A stretch of DNA of 37,842 bases from Neobacillus niacini. Its GTDB lineage: Bacteria; Bacillota; Bacilli; Bacillales; Cytobacillaceae. Each line of letters starts with the position of its first letter. Positions within the stretch are counted from its first letter, which is position 1. The stretch spans positions 1 to 37,842 of the forward strand of contig NZ_JAMBOX010000028.1 of the NCBI RefSeq assembly GCF_023715785.1. Direction: 5' to 3'. Below the pieces are notes generated by a model that worked only from the letters and a program-made list of their open reading frames with translations, was not told the DNA's origin and did not search any database. Shown one piece after another: positions 31,372-37,842 of this stretch. The translations under genes and the position numbers were made by a program.

Positions 31372-32697
31372 TTATCTATTAACAAGACTTTCTTTAAGCA
31401 TAGCGCGCCTTCCTATTGATAGATACGTAATCGAATGCTTTTGAATTTCCTCAATCGCGTAGCAATTTCGCCCATCAATGATGATCGGGTTTTTCATAAA
31501 GGAAGGATATATTTCAAGTGGGGCATATTTAATTTGGTTCCATTCTGTGGCGATAATCGCCAGTTCGGCTTCGTGAAGCGCAAATCTAAGATCATAGGCG
31601 TATTCAATTGTATCGCTAAACATGCGCTGTGCGTTTGGAATCGCTACCGGATCATAAGCTCTGACAATGGCTCCTTCTTTGAGCAGTTCGTTTACAATCC
31701 TAATCGAGGCTGAACCGCGGATATCATCCGTATCAGGCTTGAATGCCAATCCAAGCAATGCTATTTTTTTACCTTGTAACGAGCCTATCGTTTCTTTTGC
31801 CATCAAAACAGGCAAGGATTGTTGCCGATTATTGACGTTAATGACCGCCTCTAGTAAATCGAAATGATGTTCAACATCACTGGCGATTCCTAAAAGTGCT
31901 TTTGTATCTTTAGGGAAACAAGACCCGCCATAACCAATTCCCGCCCTAAGAAAGTCAGGACCTATCCGTTTATCGAGCCCTACTCCAAACGCCACTTCCT
32001 CAATATCAGCACCGACCTTTTGGCATAGGTTGGCAATTTCGTTAATAAAGCTAATTTTCGTTGCCAAAAAAGCGTTGGAAGCATACTTGATCATTTCTGC
32101 GCTCCTAATATCCGTTGTAATGACTGGAATATTTAAGGGTTGGTACACTTTTTTCAAAATCGAAGCTGCCTCAAGATTATCGGTGCCGATTACGATTCGG
32201 TCGCCATGGAAGAAATCATGGACAGCTGAGCCTTCCCGAAGAAATTCAGGATTTGAAACCACCTCGACACGAAGAGTCGGAGCCTTTTGATTGTCGATCA
32301 TCCGTTGAATGAGGTCGTTTGTTCCGACTGGCACAGTACTTTTTGTGCAAATAATGACGTCATTTTCAATATAGTGAGCTATTTGTTTGGCAACCTCATG
32401 GATATATTTGAGTTCTACTGAACCTCCGGGCATCTCAGGGGTTCCTACGGCAATAAATATGATTTCAGTAGTTGAATAGGCAAGCTGAGGATCAACTGTA
32501 AAGGCTAAATTGCCGTTTTGAATATTTTTTGCCAAAAGATGCTCAAGCCCTGGTTCGTAAATGGGCAAACGATTGTTTTGAAGAGAGCCAATTTTCTTCT
32601 TTTGAATGTCAATGCATGTGACCTGATGTCCTAATTCAGCCAAACAAGCACTCGTAACCAATCCCACATATCCTGCTCCAGCAACGGTAATTTTCAT
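31372..32697 (-). CDS. UDP-glucose 6-dehydrogenase
   Basis: A 441-residue nucleotide-sugar dehydrogenase. The NAD-binding loop GAGYVG is at 7-12, the catalytic Cys260 lies in GGSCFPKDT, and FKPDTDDIRGSAS begins the C-terminal UDP-binding domain. The family oxidises UDP-glucose to UDP-glucuronate with two NAD+. B. subtilis TuaD (teichuronic acid) is a close type, though GDP-mannose dehydrogenase cannot be fully excluded by eye. GGGGGG-type ribosome binding before ATG 32697. It heads a probable three-gene unit with the GT4 and acyltransferase genes. Confidence 0.92.
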   Translation of the reverse strand: MKITVAGAGYVGLVTSACLAELGHQVTCIDIQKKKIGSLQNNRLPIYEPGLEHLLAKNIQNGNLAFTVDPQLAYSTTEIIFIAVGTPEMPGGSVELKYIHEVAKQIAHYIENDVIICTKSTVPVGTNDLIQRMIDNQKAPTLRVEVVSNPEFLREGSAVHDFFHGDRIVIGTDNLEAASILKKVYQPLNIPVITTDIRSAEMIKYASNAFLATKISFINEIANLCQKVGADIEEVAFGVGLDKRIGPDFLRAGIGYGGSCFPKDTKALLGIASDVEHHFDLLEAVINVNNRQQSLPVLMAKETIGSLQGKKIALLGLAFKPDTDDIRGSASIRIVNELLKEGAIVRAYDPVAIPNAQRMFSDTIEYAYDLRFALHEAELAIIATEWNQIKYAPLEIYPSFMKNPIIIDGRNCYAIEEIQKHSITYLSIGRRAMLKESLVNR

Positions 32698-32946
32698 GGA
32701 ATCCCCCCTAAGGTAGCTTACTTATAATATATTAGGAAAATAAGTATTTTTTCTAAACCTGGTGTTAAAAGAGTGTAAAGACTTCATTAACGTTAGCTTC
32801 GTTTTGTCTATCGTCCTCTTAAATTTTTACAAAAATATATAGTGTATTTACAAATACTCCATAAATTTAAAATATTCATATTCTATACTTCTACTAAATG
32901 TCTAAATTTGTAGAAAAAGTTGGTAGGATGAGAAGGAGGAAATGGG

Positions 32947-35103
32947 ATGAAGAAAAAAGGAACGTTCACTCGGTTCAAGAAGACTTTTTTAGCCAGTACT
33001 ATACTAGCTTCAGGCATCGGAATGAATATGCATGATGCAAATGCTGCAACATCGATTCAAAATTCGATAGAGGTCAAAAAAATTGCTGGGTATAGCATGG
33101 GTTTAACAAATGAAGATGGCGGCGTTGCTGAAATTGTAAAATACAATTCCGATAACAAAAAATTTTACGCGATTAATGGATATGGTCAAACCATTGATAT
33201 TGTTAGTCTTCAAGATTTAACCTCTTCCGAAACAGTACAACAACTGCAAAAAGAAAAATCTATCAAAATTGCAGACGCGGTAAACGAGGGTACTTTTAAA
33301 TATGGAGACTTAACAAGTATTGATATTAACACGGCTCAAGACATGATTGCTGCAACGGTTCAAGATGCTGATTATACAAAAAACGGAAAAATAATCGTCA
33401 TGAATTATGACGGAGAAATTCAAAAAACCTTCGAAACAGGTGTACAGCCAGATATGGTTAAAATATCAGCTGATGGAAAGTATATTTTATCAGCGGATGA
33501 AGCGGAACCGCGTGGGGGTCTTGATGCAGCAGACCCGGAAGGATCCGTAACGATTGTCGAAGTGGAAACGGGTAAAATAACCAAAGTAAAGTTTGATGAC
33601 GAAAGTGTCATAGATGATGATGTTCATATTCGAAACAATGGAACAAAAGCAGATGCTATTAAAGATTTGGAACCTGAATACATAGCGATTTCAAACAATG
33701 GTAAAAAAGCATTTGTTACATTACAAGAGAATAATGCGATTGCAACGATTGATATTGAAGCAGGGAAAGTATTATCTGTGAAATCTCTTGGATATAAGGA
33801 CCATTCTTTGCCTGGAAATGAACTGGATGCTGCAAACAACGGAAAAATAGAATTTGAAAGACTTCCTATTTTAGGGTCCTATATGCCAGATGGCATTTCT
33901 TATGCCAATATTGGCGGTACGGATTACCTGATTACTGCAAATGAGGGAGATGCAACAGAATGGCCAGAAGAGGATCCAACGTTTATCAATGTAGCAAACT
34001 TTAAGGATGTAAAGAAAACAATTAACCTTGACACGAGTCTTTTTAAAGGTATGTCACCTGATGAAGCCCAAGCGGCCTTTGATAAAATGAAAGGTTCTGA
34101 TGATTATAAGAAGCTCGAAGTATTAACGGATCGTGGAAATGATGCCATTTATACATTGGGCGGACGCTCATTCTCTATTTGGAAAGCCGATACGATGGAA
34201 CTTGTTTACGACAGCGGCAGTGACTTTGAAACCATCACGGCAGAGCGTTATCCAAAATTTTTTAACTGGTCGAATGATGATAATAAAATGGATAAGCGCA
34301 GTGCGAAAAAAGGGCCAGAGCCTGAAGATGTAAAAGTCGGCATGATAGGCGATCAGCTTTATGCATTTGTTGGACTCGAGAGAATTGGCGGCGTGATGAC
34401 CTATAACATTTCCAATCCAGAAAACGTCCAGTTTGTAAACTATATAAACAGTAGAGATTTTTCCCAAGCTATTGCGGGGGATGTATCACCGGAAGGACTT
34501 GAATTTATTGCACCTCATGTAAGTCCTACGGGGCGCCCACTTGTTTTAGTAGGGAATGAGGTAAGCGGAACGGTTTCTGTTAATGAATTTCAAGTTGATC
34601 CTGTGAAACCTATCGAAGGAATTACGCTCGACCAAACAAACGTTAATCTTAAAGCGGGTGATACGGCAAAATTAACTGCGAACATTTTGCCAGCTGACAC
34701 CACAGACAACAAGGAACTAACTTGGACAAGCTCAAACGAAAAAATTGCAACGGTAACGCAGGATGGCAAGGTAACGGCAATCGCTGAGGGAAACGTAACT
34801 ATTACCGTTCAAACTAAAAATCCAATACACTCAGCGACTGCTGCCATTACCGTTACGCAACAAACTCCTGCGGAGAAACCAAGCAGCCCGAATCAGGATT
34901 TGAATAAGAATGGAGATAGCCTGATTCCTTCAAAAAATAGTGCAGCCGGTTCCAATGCAAATGGAAATCAACTGCAAAACAATCAGTCTGGAAATGAACT
35001 TCCGAATACAGCAACAAACCATTTTAACCTTGTAGCAATCGGTTCTATTTTTGTGGTTTTAGGTGGAATGCTCTTACTTCTAAGAAAGAGAAAAATAGTT
35101 TAA
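32947..35103 (+). CDS. LPXTG-anchored choice-of-anchor I family protein with Ig-like domain
   Basis: A 718-residue surface protein. The signal peptide (cleavage probably in ANAATS, about residue 33) precedes a beta-propeller-like region of about 500 residues of the choice-of-anchor I / esterase-like-phytase type (KYNSDNKKFYAINGYGQTIDIV, EPRGGLDAADPEGSVTIV, MPDGISYANIGGTDYLITANEGDATEWPEED). A BIG2 Ig-like domain follows (about 558-640), then a low-complexity Asn/Ser linker and a sortase signal LPNTA at 685-689, a membrane helix and RKRK tail. AGAAGGAGG precedes ATG. Enzymatic activity is uncertain; several relatives are annotated as alkaline phosphatases. No sortase gene is in the window. Confidence 0.85.
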   Translation: MKKKGTFTRFKKTFLASTILASGIGMNMHDANAATSIQNSIEVKKIAGYSMGLTNEDGGVAEIVKYNSDNKKFYAINGYGQTIDIVSLQDLTSSETVQQLQKEKSIKIADAVNEGTFKYGDLTSIDINTAQDMIAATVQDADYTKNGKIIVMNYDGEIQKTFETGVQPDMVKISADGKYILSADEAEPRGGLDAADPEGSVTIVEVETGKITKVKFDDESVIDDDVHIRNNGTKADAIKDLEPEYIAISNNGKKAFVTLQENNAIATIDIEAGKVLSVKSLGYKDHSLPGNELDAANNGKIEFERLPILGSYMPDGISYANIGGTDYLITANEGDATEWPEEDPTFINVANFKDVKKTINLDTSLFKGMSPDEAQAAFDKMKGSDDYKKLEVLTDRGNDAIYTLGGRSFSIWKADTMELVYDSGSDFETITAERYPKFFNWSNDDNKMDKRSAKKGPEPEDVKVGMIGDQLYAFVGLERIGGVMTYNISNPENVQFVNYINSRDFSQAIAGDVSPEGLEFIAPHVSPTGRPLVLVGNEVSGTVSVNEFQVDPVKPIEGITLDQTNVNLKAGDTAKLTANILPADTTDNKELTWTSSNEKIATVTQDGKVTAIAEGNVTITVQTKNPIHSATAAITVTQQTPAEKPSSPNQDLNKNGDSLIPSKNSAAGSNANGNQLQNNQSGNELPNTATNHFNLVAIGSIFVVLGGMLLLLRKRKIV

Positions 35104-35117
35104 GAGGATCCAACCTA

Positions 35118-35155
35118 TTAAAAGGCTTAATCATCTTTTTGATTAAGCCTTTTAA
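35118..35155 (+). terminator. Terminator of the LPXTG protein gene
   Basis: A perfect 16-bp stem TTAAAAGGCTTAATCA and its complement around a 6-nt loop, followed by TTTTG. Confidence 0.88.
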
Positions 35156-35221
35156 TTTTGAGAAAAGTGCCAGTCACTCTGAATTGGGGGACCAACCTTC
35201 TCGCCTAACTTCTGCTTCAAA

Positions 35222-35923
35222 CTATAAAATATAGGAATACTTGACCTGAATGGACGCATTTATTTTTAGTTTACCGGGCTGGATTGGCGTTCCCGCTTCA
35301 CTTTTGGCAAAAAGGGCAGGCTGGAGAGGAATGATTGGTGAAGTTTGGTTCAATTCCTGTATGGATAGTGGAACCTTATTTAGCTTTACACCCATTTCCC
35401 TCGTTAGTTCTGCAGCTTTAAATTGCGCATCACTCAGAGCAAGTGCCAACGCCTGGCTGTAATAAATCTGCGGGTTTTTCACTTTAAATTCAATATGTGT
35501 AATGGTGTTTGCCCCATTCCTAACCGCTGTATCGACAATAAATCCCGTCCGTTCTATCTGATGGTTTTGGACTTGAAGCAAATGGACTACTCTATACCCC
35601 CGCAATGTTTGTTTGCCGTTTTCGTAATCATAGACCATTTCGATTCGGTAATCAGCCGTTTTAATATTCTCCTTCGAAATCCCCAAGCTTATGAGTGACT
35701 GTATTACTTTAGTTGTTTTTTCATTATTTTCTTGTTGGGCGTTTGTAAGGTTGGGATCTTCCGAATTCACACCCATTGTTATAATGGACATATCTGGTGA
35801 TGTTGACACCGACCCTTCCCCTGTTAGTTCCAAAATATGTTGGTCATTTCTTAAAACAGAACCCCATACCGGCTGTGCCTGCCTCCATGGATGCTGATTA
35901 AACATTTGTGCACTTCCCTTCAT
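35222..35923 (-). CDS. SIMPL domain-containing protein (DUF541)
   Basis: A 233-residue SIMPL-family protein: LELTGEGSVSTSPDMSIITMGV, then EKTTKVIQSLISLGISKENIKTADYRIEMVYDYENGKQTLRGYRV and AVRNGANTITHIEFKV are characteristic. Family relatives include BP26 of Brucella and oxidative-stress protein YggE, but their molecular function is unclear. Unlike many relatives it has no signal peptide. ATG 35923 is chosen because GGAGG lies 8 nt before it, and the frame from 35938 begins with that site. Single-gene unit. Confidence 0.85.
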   Translation of the reverse strand: MKGSAQMFNQHPWRQAQPVWGSVLRNDQHILELTGEGSVSTSPDMSIITMGVNSEDPNLTNAQQENNEKTTKVIQSLISLGISKENIKTADYRIEMVYDYENGKQTLRGYRVVHLLQVQNHQIERTGFIVDTAVRNGANTITHIEFKVKNPQIYYSQALALALSDAQFKAAELTREMGVKLNKVPLSIQELNQTSPIIPLQPALFAKSEAGTPIQPGKLKINASIQVKYSYIL

Positions 35924-36144
35924 TGAGAATACCTCCATACAGTGTATTAGGAAAAATTTAAAATAGATAACAAATCACTGTTACAAATTACTTTTGCCCG
36001 GCTAGTTATGTATGGAGCTGATAAGTATAATAGTAAGGGATGCTGGATGACTTGATGTATAATTACTTTGTAGTCAAATCTCCGTTGGGTAAATGCCACG
36101 GCGGACATCCTGGAAAAATAACTTAACCATAAGGTGGCGTTATC

Positions 36145-37335
36145 ATGGCACGAGTTTTATTTATTAATGGCGGGTCAGAAGGACATGTCAATCCAACCGT
36201 AGGGGTAGTGCAAGAGCTTATTTCGCGTGGGGAAGAGGTCGTGTATTTTACAATTGAAGATTTTCGTGAACGTGTGGAAAAGACGGGTGCAACCGTTAAA
36301 ACTTTTGATGCCCAAAAGTTTATAAGCGCTTTTATTTCGGGCGGCAGAAAAAATTTACTTGAAAGAATCAATGGGCTTCTGCGTACGGCAGATATCATGA
36401 TACCTAGCGTTCTAGAGCAAATTGAAGGGGAACGCTTTGATTACATCATCCATGATTCGATGTTTGGCTGCGGACGTTTACTCGCTCAAATCCTTAAGCT
36501 TCCAGCCGTCAATTCGTGTACATCATTCGCGCAGTCAGAAGCTTCATTCAATCACATGTTCAAACAGCTTGAAAAAAATATTCCTACGGACACTTTCGAT
36601 GAATACAAAAGGCTGTCGGCAGCTGTTGAGGAGAAATATGGAGTGAGGATCCATTCTCCATATGAAGTCTTTTGTAATCCCGCACCGCTTACAATCGTTT
36701 ATACGATAAGGGAGTTACAACCTTCAATAGAAGAATTCGACCAATCTTATAAATTTGTCGGTCCATCTATCACCTCTCGTCAAACGGATGGTAACTTTGA
36801 CCTAACCCTAATAAAGGGGAAAAGCCTGATTTATATTTCATTGGGAACTGTCTTCAATCAGGCAGTTGATTTCTATAGGCTTTGCTTTCACGCATTCGGG
36901 AATACGGAGCATACCGTGATTATGTCGATTGGGGGAAAAGTTCAACCTTCTGAGTTGGGTGAAATCCCAGAAAACTTCATTGTAAAAAATTATGTTCCGC
37001 AAATGGAGATACTGAAACAAACGAAATTGTTTATCACGCATGGCGGAATGAACAGTGTCCACGAAGGTCTCTATTTTGGGGTTCCGCTCATTGTTATCCC
37101 GCAAAGTGCGGATCAGCCAGCCATTGCCGAACAAGTTGCCCATATCGGCGCAGGCATTCAATTGCAAATGCAAACATTGACTGCAAATCAATTGCTTGAA
37201 GCGGTAGATCGTGTGTTAAACCAGCCATCTTTCCTTAAGACTTCATTGAAAATGAAGGAATCCTTGCAAACATCAGGCGGGTATCGGCAGGCTGTAGATA
37301 AGATTTTTGAAATGAAAAGGATATATAAAATCTAA
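36145..37335 (+). CDS. GT1-family UDP-glycosyltransferase (macrolide glycosyltransferase-like, YjiC type)
   Basis: A 396-residue GT-B fold enzyme of the MGT/YjiC group. N-terminal INGGSEGHVNPTVGVVQEL (with the catalytic His of GHVNP) is followed by the C-terminal donor domain: YISLGTVFNQ, NYVPQMEILKQTKLFITHGGMNSVHEGLYFGVPLIVIPQSADQ, which is the UDP-sugar-binding signature. Such enzymes transfer glucose to small hydrophobic acceptors such as macrolides and flavonoids. AAGGTGGCG precedes ATG. Substrate cannot be read from sequence. It is the last protein gene before the rRNA operon. Confidence 0.9.
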   Translation: MARVLFINGGSEGHVNPTVGVVQELISRGEEVVYFTIEDFRERVEKTGATVKTFDAQKFISAFISGGRKNLLERINGLLRTADIMIPSVLEQIEGERFDYIIHDSMFGCGRLLAQILKLPAVNSCTSFAQSEASFNHMFKQLEKNIPTDTFDEYKRLSAAVEEKYGVRIHSPYEVFCNPAPLTIVYTIRELQPSIEEFDQSYKFVGPSITSRQTDGNFDLTLIKGKSLIYISLGTVFNQAVDFYRLCFHAFGNTEHTVIMSIGGKVQPSELGEIPENFIVKNYVPQMEILKQTKLFITHGGMNSVHEGLYFGVPLIVIPQSADQPAIAEQVAHIGAGIQLQMQTLTANQLLEAVDRVLNQPSFLKTSLKMKESLQTSGGYRQAVDKIFEMKRIYKI

Positions 37336-37434
37336 ATGAACATTTGTTTCACAGATGCATGAGGTTAGTTACATGGAGAAAGGTCATTAAAAAAAGAGAA
37401 ATTTTCTCTAGGTAAAACTATTTTAAAAAAATGA

Positions 37435-37463
37435 TTGACGCGAACAAAAAATTTTAGTAAGAT
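37435..37463 (+). promoter_or_regulatory. rRNA promoter P1
   Basis: TTGACG, a 17-nt spacer and TAAGAT (37458-37463). Confidence 0.75.
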
Positions 37464-37506
37464 AATATTTGTCGCTACGGAACATTAAAAAATTCCTGAA
37501 ATATAG

Positions 37507-37535
37507 TTGACTTTTGAAAATGGTTTTGGTATAAT
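37507..37535 (+). promoter_or_regulatory. rRNA promoter P2
   Basis: TTGACT, a 17-nt spacer and perfect TATAAT (37530-37535). Confidence 0.85.
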
Positions 37536-37578
37536 AAACACCTGTCGCTGATCGGGTTTAATTATTTTAAAAAAATGA

Positions 37579-37607
37579 TTGACTTGATAGTGAAAAGATG
37601 GTATATT
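37579..37607 (+). promoter_or_regulatory. rRNA promoter P3
   Basis: TTGACT, a 17-nt spacer and TATATT (37602-37607). The three promoters are evenly placed 72 bp apart. Confidence 0.82.
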
Positions 37608-37627
37608 GTTATTCTGTCTTTGAAATT

Positions 37628-37646
37628 TGTTCTTTGAAAACTAAAC
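37628..37646 (+). promoter_or_regulatory. boxA-like rRNA antitermination leader
   Basis: TGTTCTTTGAAAACTAAAC is close to the boxA region in the leaders of B. subtilis rrn operons, where it recruits Nus factors. It lies about 90 nt before 16S. Confidence 0.7.
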
Positions 37647-37737
37647 AAACAAAAACGTCAACAATAAAAAAACATCATGTTTCTTCTATATAAAAGGAAC
37701 ATGAGCCAACGTAACTTTATGAGCTAATCAACTCAAC

Positions 37738-37842
37738 TTTATTGGAGAGTTTGATCCTGGCTCAGGACGAACGCTGGCGGCGTGCCTAATACATGCAAGT
37801 CGAGCGAATCACTGGGACGCAAGTCCCGCTGGTTAGCGGCGG
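37738..37842 (+). rRNA. 16S ribosomal RNA, 5' part
   Basis: TTTATTGGAGAGTTTGATCC is the canonical Bacillus 16S 5' end, followed by GGCTCAGGACGAACGCTGG and CATGCAAGTCGAGCG. Only about 105 bases are inside the window. The V1 helix arms around ACTGGGACGCAAGTCCCGC are visible. Confidence 0.97.

Noticed and set aside
31341..31385. Overlap of the GT4 frame with the UDP-glucose dehydrogenase gene
   Set aside because: The better start at 31340, with GGAGGAGGG, removes the overlap; the extra residues are not family-like.
32826..32852. PhoP box before the LPXTG protein gene
   Set aside because: Two TTTACA sites exist but are 21 bp apart and more than 30 bp upstream of the likely -10 (TATACT at 32884), unlike the tight geometry before phnD.

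Overview
The window reads as chromosomal DNA of an endospore-former-type Bacillaceae. The grounds are strong AGGAGG-like ribosome binding sites, TTG/GTG starts, many U-tailed terminators, a ytoQ orthologue, a B. subtilis-like rRNA leader, and the 5' end of a 16S rRNA gene entering at the right edge. A Neobacillus/Mesobacillus-like genus is an inference; only about 105 bases of 16S are present.

Region 1 (1-1800, minus strand) starts in an interspersed structured repeat and carries a yedE-yedF pair. The E. coli homologues belong to the selenium-metabolism gene set. The yedF frame holds an in-frame UGA exactly where the CPxP catalytic cysteine should be. The frame is otherwise intact, with a good ribosome binding site, and a small SECIS-like hairpin lies at the right distance after the UGA. 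This makes it a candidate selenocysteine-containing YedF, and it is the main finding. Region 2 (1.9-7.5 kb) holds housekeeping-type genes: an SF1 helicase, an SDR oxidoreductase, an M20 dipeptidase, an HNH protein and an AhpD-like protein. Region 3 (7.6-9.6 kb) is a PadR regulator plus alpha/beta hydrolase, each preceded by the same perfect 18-bp palindrome, followed by a 5'-truncated methyltransferase-like remnant. Region 4 (9.7-14.7 kb) has a divergent SgrR-type regulator / MFS exporter pair, a GNAT acetyltransferase, a nine-copy 52-bp tandem array with higher-order structure, and a second alpha/beta hydrolase.

Region 5 (14.7-20 kb) is a phosphorus-scavenging block: a phnD-phnC-phnE-phnE phosphonate/phosphite ABC transporter behind a PhoP-box-like promoter, divergent from a 5'-nucleotidase-like phosphoesterase. 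Region 6 (20-26 kb) contains an L,D-transpeptidase, a decay zone with a collapsed AraC gene and a protease-like scrap, ytoQ, and a large RND exporter. Region 7 (26-29 kb) has a PfpI/DJ-1 protein and a PadR-controlled two-gene ABC exporter with three related operators. Region 8 (29-37.3 kb) has a UDP-glucose dehydrogenase / GT4 glycosyltransferase / acyltransferase gene set for a uronic-acid-containing surface glycan or glycolipid, an LPXTG-anchored choice-of-anchor protein, a SIMPL-domain protein and a GT1 macrolide-type glycosyltransferase. The window ends with three tandem rRNA promoters, a boxA-like leader and the start of 16S rRNA.

All family assignments come from reading motifs and remembered homologues; no database search was run. 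Start sites were moved from the longest frame to the codon with the best ribosome binding site where the two differed.
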